A stretch of DNA of 9,984 nucleotides from CAYVFC01 sp964450715 (GCA_964450715.1 CAYVFC010000209.1:1-9984); one strand, 5' to 3'; shown: positions 1-6,964, counted from the first letter of the stretch. The notes: generated by a model from the letters alone, not told the origin. Made by a program: numbers and translations.

Positions 1-1
1 C

Positions 2-163
2 GTCGAGCGCGCGCGCGACATGGCAGGGCAACTACCGGGCCTCGCCAGGCGCGTCCACGACGAATGCGTCGAGCAGAAACTCCACCATCCGATCGTGGGT
101 ACCCTGCTCAAGACGCTGCGCGGTCGTGCGAAGCACTGCCGTGAACAGCTTCAGGACCGATAG
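2..163 (+). CDS. C-terminal tail of an unrecognised protein (partial, runs off the left edge)
   Basis: A frame open from the window's first bases ends at TAG 161-163 and gives about 53 residues, ending in a charged, probably helical stretch (GTLLKTLRGRAKHCREQLQDR without its last residues is the recognisable part: LLKTLRGRAKHCREQ). Third codon positions are GC-rich, as expected for a coding frame here. I do not recognise the family. The complementary strand is also open over 32-235 (67 residues) with similar base composition, so the strand choice is uncertain. I prefer the plus strand because the frame enters from outside the window and stops just before a gene-free stretch, with the next gene convergent. 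Confidence 0.35.
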   Translation, partial: VERARDMAGQLPGLARRVHDECVEQKLHHPIVGTLLKTLRGRAKHCREQLQDR

Positions 164-497
164 ATCTCTCACTGAAAAGGAAAGGCCGCCTCGAAAAGGT
201 GGCCGATCACGGTTGCGGGGGCCCAATATGTTCACTATTTACCCGCCTTCCCTCCCAGCCGATCGCGTCGCTGCTCGCGGTATGACCCCGGTATGGCCAC
301 GACGCTTCGTCGGTTTTCCTGCAATTACTGCTTTCCGGGACCGATTGACGCGCCCCGGGGTCACCGGAAGGCCTCCCGGTCACGCCCCCCCGGCGTCTTC
401 TTTCGCGTCAGGGTGCAAAAGCTCGGGGGAGTTGCCGGAGGGCGGGGTAAATACTGCATATTGACCTCCCGGTCCGCCGTCCCTTCATGCCGTGTCT
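164..497. other. Intergenic stretch between convergent genes
   Basis: There are 334 bases between the rightward tail ending at 163 and the leftward gene ending at 498. Apart from the hairpin at 184-204 I see no convincing gene, RNA or repeat. The open frames crossing it have no recognisable domain and look like chance frames in GC-rich DNA. Confidence 0.5.
172..204 (-). terminator. Candidate rho-independent terminator (leftward)
   Basis: GGCCGCCT (184-191) pairs with AGGTGGCC (197-204) around a 5-nt loop, giving eight pairs with one G-T wobble. Read leftward, the stem is followed by a T-rich tract (TTTCCTTTTC, 174-183). Read rightward there is no T tract, so it would serve transcripts from the leftward gene ending at 498. 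It lies about 290 bases beyond that stop codon, which is far, so the assignment is tentative. Confidence 0.4.
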
Positions 498-1940
498 TCA
501 CGAACCGCGCGAAGGCGCGGCGCTCTTTATGGCTTCACGGAAGATTTCGAACAGGCGTCGCAACTGGTGCAGAGTCAACCGTAAACCTATCTCGATATCT
601 CGCTCGTTTCTGGCTACCGAGACCTCTTGCAGCGCGCTCGACAGTCCGTGATACAGAGCGAGCTCGTGTTCCGATAGTGCCTTGAACCTGGCCGAGATCA
701 CGGCCTTTCCGCGTTCGGCTACGGAGGGAGACGGGTATTGCGCGGTAATGGTGCCGTCGACCGTGTACTGGTCCTTCTCGCTGATCGCCATGCGCAGTCG
801 TTCCGGTGCAGCGGCGCCGAACCCGCGCAGGTAATGGCGAACGCCTTCGACCATGAACACGACGGTTTCGTTTCTCTCGAGCGCCAGAATCGGGGCAGAA
901 GACGGCGCGGCGCCGGTGTTTTCCCAGATCGACGGATAGCCACGGACCACCGCCAGCACGCTCGCCCGGTCGCGCGCTCGATGGATGGCAAAGGTACCGT
1001 CCGGAAATACCGACATCTCTCGCTCGAGACCCGCGGAGGTGCGCCAGGCTACGGTGGTCACGCCGTCGAGCGCGCTCCGGGTCGCCGGACGCCCGACCTT
1101 GCGGGCGATGCGCGAGGCGATACGCTTGACGCCGGCGACGCCGCCTCGATGTCGGCCCAGGACCACCAGTCGGGCGGGATCGAGAATCGAGCTGGCGACG
1201 AATACGCGTTTCAGATCGTCGAGCGGTTCGATGCCGGTGCCTCGAAACAAGCCGCGCCAACCGGGAACAACCCGAAGCAACGCGTCCATTTCCAGTATCA
1301 ATACCGAGTCGCGAAGCCGTTTGGTGTCGAAGCGTACAGCCAGAAAGCCCCCGTCACTCTGCCCGATACCCCAACCGTCTCCGATGCCTGTGCCGATGCC
1401 GGAACCCATTCCCCCGCCGGTACCGGATCCGGCACCCGGCATCGTGGCCGCCGTCGCGGTACCGCCGTCCGCTTCGATACCGGATGCGGCCAACGATGCG
1501 TCAACCGAATCGTCTATCCGCTGTGCGGACCGGGACGGCCCGGCGTCCACCGGCTCGTCGTTCTCGGGTTCGTCATCCGACGGGGTTTCCACCGCCGTCT
1601 CGACCAGTGCCGGCGCCGGTTCACTTCTCCGCGCCCGCCGGGGCCTGGTCTTCGGCTTCTCCGGAATCGTCGGTTCGGGCGCCTCGTTCTTGCCGGTCTC
1701 ACCCGGTTCGCTCTGCTGCTCCCCGGTCCCCTCCTTTCCTCCGCCGCCGCCCTCGCCGTGAACCGCGAACTCGATTTCTGCGGGGATTTCGAGCTGCAGC
1801 GACGCCGAGGCGCGAGGTCCCAGAAGACCGACCAGCCAGTACATCAGGATGTGGATCAAGACCGAGATCAGAGCCCCGATGGCTAGCCGCATTTTTCGCG
1901 CAGCGGCCCCGCGCGAAGGCTGCTCTGCAAACATGGCCAT
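498..1940 (-). CDS. TonB-like, single-pass inner-membrane protein with a large periplasmic domain
   Basis: This encodes 480 residues. The N-terminus has one hydrophobic segment (about residues 19-40) after a basic stretch, as in TonB and AgmX-like myxobacterial proteins, so it is probably an inner-membrane anchor with the rest in the periplasm. Residues about 60-165 are a low-complexity linker rich in Glu, Pro, Arg and Gly (with PEPTIPEKPKTRPRR), like the periplasm-spanning part of TonB. Residues 169-198 are a Gly-rich run, and residues 199-480 form an apparently folded domain. That domain has no clear TonB C-terminal motif and resembles uncharacterised myxobacterial domains that follow TonB-like anchors. 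ATG 1938-1940 was chosen because AGGA lies six bases upstream; a second ATG follows at codon 3. The gene diverges from the DctP gene and shares its putative operator. A role in envelope energy coupling or substrate handling is inference; the C-terminal function is unknown. Confidence 0.7.
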   Translation of the reverse strand: MAMFAEQPSRGAAARKMRLAIGALISVLIHILMYWLVGLLGPRASASLQLEIPAEIEFAVHGEGGGGGKEGTGEQQSEPGETGKNEAPEPTIPEKPKTRPRRARRSEPAPALVETAVETPSDDEPENDEPVDAGPSRSAQRIDDSVDASLAASGIEADGGTATAATMPGAGSGTGGGMGSGIGTGIGDGWGIGQSDGGFLAVRFDTKRLRDSVLILEMDALLRVVPGWRGLFRGTGIEPLDDLKRVFVASSILDPARLVVLGRHRGGVAGVKRIASRIARKVGRPATRSALDGVTTVAWRTSAGLEREMSVFPDGTFAIHRARDRASVLAVVRGYPSIWENTGAAPSSAPILALERNETVVFMVEGVRHYLRGFGAAAPERLRMAISEKDQYTVDGTITAQYPSPSVAERGKAVISARFKALSEHELALYHGLSSALQEVSVARNERDIEIGLRLTLHQLRRLFEIFREAIKSAAPSRGS

Positions 1941-1971
1941 GTCCGGTCCTAAAACGACATCACCGAGAGGG

Positions 1972-2000
1972 TTGACAGATGGTTTCCTTTCTTCAATAAT
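1972..2000 (+). promoter_or_regulatory. Sigma70-like promoter for the DctP-TetR transcript
   Basis: A consensus -35 box TTGACA (1972-1977) is followed after 17 bases by AATAAT (1995-2000), five of six matches to the -10 consensus. The expected start site, near 2006-2008, falls inside the palindrome at 2005-2018. A repressor bound there would block initiation. Confidence 0.6.
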
Positions 2001-2024
2001 AAAAAACGAACGTTCGTTAGTCTA
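1996..2024 (-). promoter_or_regulatory. Candidate divergent promoter for the TonB-like gene
   Basis: On the leftward strand TAGACT (2019-2024, four of six matches to -35) and TATTAT (1996-2001, -10-like) are separated by exactly 17 bases. The 17-base spacer contains the entire 14-bp palindrome. It is weaker than the rightward promoter and overlaps its -10 region. Confidence 0.4.
2005..2018. promoter_or_regulatory. Perfect 14-bp palindromic operator, probably bound by the TetR-family protein
   Basis: AACGAACGTTCGTT is its own reverse complement. It sits at the expected start site of the rightward promoter and in the spacer of the leftward one. TetR-family dimers typically bind short palindromes of this size in divergent promoter regions, and a TetR-family gene lies in the rightward transcript. 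Autorepression of that transcript with co-control of the TonB-like gene is the natural reading. The regulator-site pairing is inferred from position only. Confidence 0.6.
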
Positions 2025-2040
2025 GAGAGAAACGCGACAG

Positions 2041-3102
2041 GTGAGAAAAACGGCTCTAGCGCTGGTGCTTGCCGGAATGATGCTACTCGGGCCCGACCGG
2101 ACCGCGCTGGGTACCGACGGTCCGCAGGTGTTGCGGGTAGCTCTTTTGACTCCGCGCACGCGGCAGCTGGTGCTGTGGATGAAGCGCTGGAATCGAGAGC
2201 TCCGCCACGCTACCGGGGGACAGCTGGGGTTGCGGGTTTACTATGGCGGCGTCGCAGGAGAGGAGAGAGCGGTGCTGCGAAAGATGCGCCTGGGCCAGCT
2301 GGACGGCGCCGCTTTGCTCTTGCAGACCATCAGCCAGTTCGTCCGGCAGGCCCTGGTCATGAACGCTCCCATGGCGTTTCGCAATTACCGTCAGATCGAG
2401 GAGGTCCGCAAAGAGCTGGGAGGGGTGTTTGCCGAGGAGGCCTACCGGAACGGCTTCAAGGTGCTCGGCTGGGGCGACGTGGGATTGCTGCGGATCTTTT
2501 CCGTCCGCCCGGTCCGCCGGGTGGCGGATTTCAAACGAATGCGCCCCTGGCTATGGGAAGAGAGCCCGCTGATGAAGAAGTTCTACGCGATCATCGGCGC
2601 CACCGGAGTCCCTCTTGAAATACGTGAAGTATACGGCGGCCTTCAGACCGGTATGATCGACGTGACCATGACCTCGTGCGTCGGTGTGCTGGCCATGCAG
2701 TGGTACGGAAAGGCCCGGTACGTCTCGGCCCAGGGACGCGGTTTCGTCAACGGCGCTTTGGTCATGAACCGGCGGACCTGGGAGAAACTGCCGGGCGACG
2801 TTCAGTTGGCCCTGGAACGGTTGGCGCTGAAGCATTCCGACCGCATCCAGAAGTGGACGCGCCGGATCGACCGGACGACCTACCACCACTTGCTGGCGCG
2901 CGGGGTTGTACCGGTGGAGGTAGAGGACCTGGACGAGTGGGAACGGGTCGGGATGAAGCTACGCCGGAGCATGGTGGGACGTCTGTACACCGACCGGCTC
3001 TTGCTCCGCGTGCAGAGCATCATCGACAGGTACGACAATGCCGCTCCCCCCGAGGAAACCGCGCCGCTGCGCAGAGCATCGATCCGGATGACCCCCCGAT
3101 GA
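2041..3102 (+). CDS. TRAP transporter solute-binding protein, DctP family
   Basis: This encodes 353 residues, the usual length for TRAP-type periplasmic binding proteins, which capture organic acids or related solutes for a DctQM membrane pair. Residues 1-24 form a signal peptide (MRKTALALVLAGMMLLG, cleavage probably near Ala22-Gly24). The family layout follows: an early strand (VLRVALLTP), a long helix with WNREL, the VYYGG region, then ADFKRMRPW (162-170), which aligns with the DctP segment carrying the substrate-carboxylate Arg, and EVYGGLQTGMIDV (196-208), the typical signature. The start is GTG, preferred because it gives a complete signal peptide; its ribosome site (GAGAGAAA) is weak. 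No DctQ or DctM gene lies in the window, so it is either an orphan or works with a distant permease. It is probably cotranscribed with the regulator 38 bases downstream. The substrate cannot be told. Confidence 0.88.
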   Translation: MRKTALALVLAGMMLLGPDRTALGTDGPQVLRVALLTPRTRQLVLWMKRWNRELRHATGGQLGLRVYYGGVAGEERAVLRKMRLGQLDGAALLLQTISQFVRQALVMNAPMAFRNYRQIEEVRKELGGVFAEEAYRNGFKVLGWGDVGLLRIFSVRPVRRVADFKRMRPWLWEESPLMKKFYAIIGATGVPLEIREVYGGLQTGMIDVTMTSCVGVLAMQWYGKARYVSAQGRGFVNGALVMNRRTWEKLPGDVQLALERLALKHSDRIQKWTRRIDRTTYHHLLARGVVPVEVEDLDEWERVGMKLRRSMVGRLYTDRLLLRVQSIIDRYDNAAPPEETAPLRRASIRMTPR

Positions 3103-3140
3103 TTTTGAGGACTACTTTTACGGAGAACCACTAGAAGCGT

Positions 3141-3812
3141 ATGCCCAAGCTCGATCCGAAAGCGTCCGCCTTGCGTGTCCGGCGAATCGAAGATGCAGCG
3201 CTCAAGCTGTTTAAGGAGCGCGGATTTCACGGGGTGGGAATGCGAGAGATCGCGCGGGAAGCCGGGGTTTCGCTGGGCAACATATACAACTACTTCGATA
3301 GCAAGGAGCCGATCTTCCACTCGATCTTTCAGCGGTTGTTCGCCGACTTCGTGGCCCCGGAACAACCGCTGGCCCGGAAGGTCTTGAATAGCCAGTTCCC
3401 CGACGATCTGGAACAACTGGGGCAAGCCATCGGAGAGATGGTCGACAAACATCGCGACTACTTCATTTTGACCAACATCGATATCGCGGAATTCAACGGC
3501 AAGCATTCTCGACCCCACTACAGCAATCTCGCCCAGTTGTTCGAGATCCTGCTCAAAACGCGCTTCGATAAATTGCGCGAGCAGGGAAGATTGCCGAGAG
3601 GCGTCAGTCCGGCGCTGGCGTTCATGATGGTTTACATGCAGTTCTTCAACTATTTCGTGATCGAACGTCTGATCGGCGCCAAGGAGCACATGGGACTTCC
3701 CGAAGAGCAGGTAATCCGGGAGATGTCCACTCTCTTTCGAAACGGCCTGAATACGACGAGTAAAGTCAAGAAAAAGCCGCGAGAGATTGTTAAGAGGAAA
3801 GGTAATTCCTGA
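3141..3812 (+). CDS. TetR/AcrR-family transcriptional regulator
   Basis: This encodes 223 residues, typical for the family. The N-terminal DNA-binding domain is clear: ALKLFKERGFHGVGMREIA (about 20-38), then the recognition helix region AGVSLGNIYNYFDSKEPIF (41-59), the hallmark TetR signature. The remaining helices form the ligand and dimer domain, with no ligand inferable; the C-terminus is a basic tail (KVKKKPREIVKRKG). It follows the DctP gene by 38 bases and is probably on the same transcript, with the candidate operator at 2005-2018. Negative autoregulation relieved by a transported or related small molecule is the usual pattern for such loci. Identity is firm; target and inducer are inference. 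Confidence 0.93.
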   Translation: MPKLDPKASALRVRRIEDAALKLFKERGFHGVGMREIAREAGVSLGNIYNYFDSKEPIFHSIFQRLFADFVAPEQPLARKVLNSQFPDDLEQLGQAIGEMVDKHRDYFILTNIDIAEFNGKHSRPHYSNLAQLFEILLKTRFDKLREQGRLPRGVSPALAFMMVYMQFFNYFVIERLIGAKEHMGLPEEQVIREMSTLFRNGLNTTSKVKKKPREIVKRKGNS

Positions 3813-3834
3813 CTCTTCGGAAATACCGTGTAAG

Positions 3835-4689
3835 ATGTTGCATGATAGCATTTTACATATAGTATCTCGGCGGAAGTTGGTTTCCCGGAGCGTCGGTCCG
3901 TTCTTGTTTACCACCCTCCTCCTCTCCCCCGCCTGCTCCCTCGACAGCGGGGCGATCGGCGCCGGAGCCAGGCTGCCGGACGGCGGCGAGACCGACTTCG
4001 GCCGGGGATCGGCCGGCCCGGACGCGCGCGATGGCGGCGGCGCGAGCGGCACGGGCGTCGATTATGCGAGCGGAAGCGGCGGCGAGCAGGGCGGTAACGG
4101 AGGTACCCCGGGAACCGCGGGAGCGGCCGGCGAGCCGACGCAGGACGGCGGGACCGGCGGCGACTCGGGCACCTCCGGCGCCGGCGGGACGGCGGGTACG
4201 TACGCGGATGCTTCCCTAGCCGGTCCGGACGCCGGCACCGACGCCGGCATCGACACCGGCGACGCCGCTTCCGCCCTGCTCTGCGGCGAGTCCCCGCCGC
4301 CCACCGTCTCCCACTGCCCGCCGGAATGCAACGGCGGGTGCGCCGACGGCGCCTGCAACATCCTGTGCGGCGAGGTGTACGGGTGCGCGACCACGATCAC
4401 CTGCCCGGCCGGGCTCCCCTGCAAGATCAGCTGCTCCGGCGCCGGCAGCTGTCCGGGAATACCGGTCTACTGCCCCGCCGACCATGGGTGCGAGGTCGCC
4501 TACACCGGGGCCAACACCTGCCCGGGTCTGCCCGTGTTCTGCGGCAACGGACCGTGCGAGATGGACTGCTCGGGTCTGAACGTGTGCTCCGGAGCCGTGC
4601 TCATTTGCGGCCCCAACTCCTGCACGACGAACGCGCCGTTGACCGCATATCTCACCCTGAGTTGCGGCCCCTCCTGCGACTGCCCCTAG
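3835..4689 (+). CDS. Secreted Cys-rich lipoprotein-like protein with short Cys repeats
   Basis: From ATG 3835 this encodes 284 residues. A basic N-terminus and hydrophobic segment (VGPFLFTTLLLSPA) lead to Cys34; LSPAC is an imperfect lipobox because Pro stands at -2, so lipidation is likely but not certain. Residues 40-147 are a low-complexity Gly/Ala/Thr/Asp linker, as in many Polyangia surface lipoproteins. Residues 150-284 hold about 23 Cys and contain near-repeats of 22-23 residues, for example SGAGSCPGIPVYC, TGANTCPGLPVFC and SGLNVCSGAVLIC (201-266), suggesting a small disulfide-stabilised solenoid. The frame also runs upstream to 3787 inside the regulator gene; the ATG after that gene's stop was preferred. 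The start region is AT-rich with no good ribosome site, so a later start (TTG 3877) is possible. It follows the regulator gene by 22 bases and ends in a strong hairpin. Function unknown. Confidence 0.72.
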   Translation: MLHDSILHIVSRRKLVSRSVGPFLFTTLLLSPACSLDSGAIGAGARLPDGGETDFGRGSAGPDARDGGGASGTGVDYASGSGGEQGGNGGTPGTAGAAGEPTQDGGTGGDSGTSGAGGTAGTYADASLAGPDAGTDAGIDTGDAASALLCGESPPPTVSHCPPECNGGCADGACNILCGEVYGCATTITCPAGLPCKISCSGAGSCPGIPVYCPADHGCEVAYTGANTCPGLPVFCGNGPCEMDCSGLNVCSGAVLICGPNSCTTNAPLTAYLTLSCGPSCDCP

Positions 4690-4730
4690 CCCGAGTTTAC
4701 CGCCTTCGGCGGCAAACTCGGGATGATTTT
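4690..4730 (+). terminator. Strong hairpin terminator after the Cys-rich lipoprotein gene
   Basis: CCCGAGTTT (4690-4698) pairs with AAACTCGGG (4714-4722). Inside it CCGCC (4700-4704) pairs with GGCGG (4708-4712) around a TTC loop, with a single A-C mismatch between the two stems. It begins on the base after the stop codon and is followed by ATGATTTT, a short T run. The stem is strong and the T tract modest. It probably ends the DctP-regulator-lipoprotein transcript. Confidence 0.7.
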
Positions 4731-4767
4731 CCCTAGTCCGGCCGCGTCGCAAAGCGCGCAAACCCTA

Positions 4768-4808
4768 CTGCCGAGCGGTTTTCCGGGGGCGCAGCAAACC
4801 GCAGGCAG
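4768..4808. repeat. Imperfect inverted repeat (hairpin)
   Basis: CTGCC (4768-4772) pairs with GGCAG (4804-4808), and GCGGTTT (4775-4781) with AAACCGC (4796-4802), separated by a GA/A asymmetry and enclosing about 14 bases. It lies in the gene-free gap between the terminator at 4690 and the IS1634 remnant. It could be a second terminator (a T5 run lies at 4826-4830) or the end of a lost element. Confidence 0.45.
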
Positions 4809-4844
4809 CCATCTTTGTGGCCCGCTTTTTCGTATGACCTAACA

Positions 4845-4867
4845 ATACCCCTCGACGTCAGGGGTAT
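4845..4867. repeat. Perfect 8-bp inverted repeat at the edge of the IS1634 remnant
   Basis: ATACCCCT (4845-4852) and AGGGGTAT (4860-4867) flank a 7-base spacer. It lies just upstream of the first recognisable transposase sequence and may mark a junction or old element end. Its function is unknown. Confidence 0.35.
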
Positions 4868-4902
4868 ACGGGAGGCCCTTACTTCTGGAAGTACCCGCCA
4901 GG

Positions 4903-5451
4903 CATTTCAAGTCGCTGTAAAAGCAGGGACTGCCAGGTGTGCGCGCCTATCGCACGACCAAGAAGGTCTTGGGGGTAGAGCGGACAGTCCTCGTCACCGA
5001 CAACGAGAACCTGTTTGTCGCCTAAAGTCAGAGCCTGCTCAGGGAGATCGCCAAGCGTCAAGCTTGTCTACGGGAGTTGCAACAACATCTACGTAGGCGG
5101 CGTCAAGGCAAGGTCGGCGGCGGCAGACCGCCAACGGTACAGGGAACCAAGAATAAGGTCGACGGTTGGCTGAAGGCGCGGCACATGAAAGACCTGTTCC
5201 ACGTCGAGATCGGCGAGGAGAAAGCTCTGCCGGTGCTCGCCTACCGCTTCGACCATCGGGCATGGGAACGTCTGCAGAAAACGCTTCTCGGCAAGAACAT
5301 CCTGTTCACCGACAACGATGGCTGGACCGATGCGGAGATCATTCGAGGCTACCAAAGCCAACACCACGTAGAATCCGCATTTCGGGGGATGAAGGACCCG
5401 TTGCACATCCCCCCTGCGACCCCAGCACCACTGGACGGATCAAAAGATCGA
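4903..5451 (+). pseudogene. Decayed IS1634-type transposase (C-terminal half)
   Basis: One frame reads GLPGVRAYRTTKKVLG, RTVLVTDNENLFVA, a stop (TAA 5023-5025), then SQSLLREIAKRQACLREL and on to KNILFTDNDGWTDAEI and HHVESAFRGMKDP, which resembles IS1634-family DDE transposases of the IS4 group; the last block is their typical Glu-containing C-terminal region. An earlier in-frame stop (TAA 4918-4920) also breaks it. At 5409-5414 a run of six C shifts the frame; with one C fewer the frame continues IPLRPQHHWTDQKIE, the normal family continuation. Homology stops at about 5451, where the MITE-like repeat begins. The N-terminal half and the left end are missing, so the gene is dead. Its left limit is approximate. 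Confidence 0.75.
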
Positions 5452-5520
5452 GTGTGTCCCACTTGGTCAACTGTAATGGTGGCCCCTTGCGGTAACTTCT
5501 CAAAAAGTCGTGGCGGTAAT

Positions 5521-5531
5521 GTCATTTCGAG
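5521..5531 (+). repeat. Left fragment of the interrupted palindromic repeat (insertion target)
   Basis: GTCATTTCGAG here is the reverse complement of CTCGAAATGAC at 7026-7036. It is the left end of a palindromic repeat whose remainder lies beyond the IS110-type element at 6979-7036. The final AG is the proposed exchanged core dinucleotide. Confidence 0.7.
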
Positions 5532-5536
5532 ATGAG

Positions 5537-5547
5537 ATGAGGAGGCC
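5537..5547 (+). repeat. Left subterminal inverted repeat of the IS110-type element
   Basis: ATGAGGAGGCC is the exact reverse complement of 6965-6975. It starts five bases inside the proposed left end. IS1111-group elements characteristically carry such short inverted repeats slightly inside their tips. Confidence 0.65.
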
Positions 5548-5609
5548 ATTCCGCTTCCGGGCTGCACGCATCATTGCGTTATCCACGCAGTCACCAGAAA
5601 GGAATGGCC

Positions 5610-6664
5610 ATGAAAAAACATATCACGGAAACAATCGGATGCGATCTCGGAGACAAATACAGCCATCTGTGCGTCTTGGACGACTCGGGAGAAGCGACGG
5701 AACGAGCTCGGATCAGGACCAGCCCGGCGGGATTTCGCAAATGGTTCTCCGGGCGCCCGCGGGCGACGGTGATCGTCGAGGTGGGCACGCACTCGAGGTG
5801 GGTGCAGCAGAAGCTGCAGCAGCTCGGCCACGAGGTGGTCGTGGCCAACGCTCGGCAGGTGCGTCTGATCTACCACGGCACGCGCAAGAGCGATCGAGTC
5901 GATGCGGAGAAGCTGGCGCGCCTGGGTCGTGTGGACCGAAAGCTGCTTCGTCCGATCCAGCATCGGGGAGAGGCGGCGCACGCCGATCTGATGGTTCTGC
6001 GCTGCCGGGAGCAGTTGGTGAAGGCGCGCACGGAGCTGATGAATCACGTGCACGGCGTGGCGAAGTCGTTCGGATTGAGGCTGAAAAAGGGCTAAGCCCC
6101 ACCTTCTGTCGGCACGCTCGAGCGATGCTATCGACCGATCTGCTGGTAGCGGTCGAGCCGATGTTGTGCTGCATCGAGCAGCTGAGCGAGCGGATCAGGC
6201 AGTACGATCGGACCATTGCGGAAATGGCCGAGGGCTATAGAGAAGCGGGGGCGATTTTGACGATCCACGGAGTGGGGCCGCTGACCGCCATGGCGTACGT
6301 GCTGACACTGGAAAAGCCCGAGCGCTTCGAGCGAAGTCGCGACGCCGGAGCGTACCTGGGCCTGGTGCCTCGCGAGTGGCAGACGGGCAACAGCGACCCG
6401 CAGCTGAGGATCAGCAAGGCCGGAGATGGTTTTGTCCGCAAGCTGCTGGTCAACTGTGCCCAGCGCATGCTGGGGCCGTTTGGGCGGGACAGCGCGCTGA
6501 GACGCTACGGGCTACGGCTGATGGAACGTGGGGGCAAGAACGCCAAGAAAAAGGCGGTGATAGCGGTCGCGCGCAAGCTGGCGGTACTGATGCACCGACT
6601 GTGGGTGACCGGCGAGGTGTACGAACCGCTGCGGGGCTGCTCCGAGGCAACCCTGGCCGCGTAG
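5610..6664 (+). pseudogene. IS110-family recombinase (DEDD transposase), split by a -1 frameshift
   Basis: Joined, the two parts give about 351 residues, the normal family length. Part one (5610-6095) carries the RuvC-like DEDD fold: CDLGDKYSHL (Asp12), VIVEVGTHSRW (Glu57) and KSDRVDAEKLARL (Asp95, Asp98). Part two (read from 6089 to TAG 6662-6664) carries the Transposase_20 domain, with ILTIHGVGPLTAMAYVLTL, AGAYLGLVPREW and RISKAGDGFVRKLL; the Ser in ISKxG matches the family's nucleophilic serine. ATG 5610 was chosen because AAAGGA lies six bases upstream; ATG 5604 is too close to it. Part one stops at TAA 6093-6095. A -1 shift in GAAAAAGGG (6083-6091) would join the parts. A one-base deletion is most likely, but the A5G3 run could allow slippage. 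Confidence 0.85.
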
Positions 6665-6739
6665 CGCGCCGAAGGCGATCCGTTGTTCGATGCGCCCTAT
6701 GTTCGGGTTTCCGAGCGTCTGAGGTCGAACAGTTTCCTC

Positions 6740-6900
6740 CTCGTCCGGGTGATTGCGAGCTGCGCTCCGGGAGGTGCCGCTGGCACGAGCCCGTTTTCGA
6801 GATGGCAACACCCGACGAGCTGGACCCCCTCCTGCACCCGCGGAAGCGAATTCCGCCTCGACGAGTGCGAATGGAAGCGTGGCGGAAGCTGCTCGACCGA
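6740..6900 (+). ncRNA. Candidate bridge RNA of the IS110-type element
   Basis: The segment lies in the 3' noncoding region of the element. A stem CGGGTG-A-TTGC (6746-6756) with GCAA-CACCCG (6805-6814) has ten pairs and one bulged A. An inner hairpin, CGGG/CCCG plus GTGCC/GGCAC with loop GCT, spans 6768-6793. Between them is an 11 x 11 internal loop. Its 5' strand (6757-6767) contains GCTGCGCT, equal to one half-target plus core CT on the bottom strand. Its 3' strand (6794-6804) contains TTTCGAG, complementary to core plus the other half. A second domain has hairpin GCGGAA/TTCCGC (6840-6856), possible outer stem CGAGC/GCTCG (6816-6820, 6891-6895) and ATGGAAG (6871-6877), equal to the right end plus core. 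This mirrors the two-loop IS621 bridge RNA. The left donor guide was not found, and the RNA's true ends are unknown. Confidence 0.6.
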
Positions 6901-6964
6901 TGCCGCTCGGCGCCTGAGCCCTAAAGGGCGCCCCTGCCTGTACAGTCAGCGCTTGACAACCATG

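Noticed and set aside
32..235. Leftward 67-residue frame resembling a regulator C-terminus
   Set aside because: It starts inside the hairpin-containing gap and is complementary to a plus-strand frame entering from outside the window. No helix-turn-helix part is present. Kept only as an alternative.
738..1886. Long open frame (382 codons) antisense to the TonB-like gene
   Set aside because: It mirrors the leftward gene, has Arg/Gly/Pro-biased composition, no domain and no ribosome site. The leftward frame has a membrane anchor, linker and folded domain.
2880..4052. Open frame of 390 codons antisense to the regulator and lipoprotein genes
   Set aside because: It covers the opposite strand of a certain TetR-family gene and crosses three gene boundaries; no recognisable domain.
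5510..6088. Upstream part of the second recombinase frame as its own gene
   Set aside because: This part overlaps the true DEDD frame and is Arg/Gly-rich nonsense; only the part after about 6083 is real.
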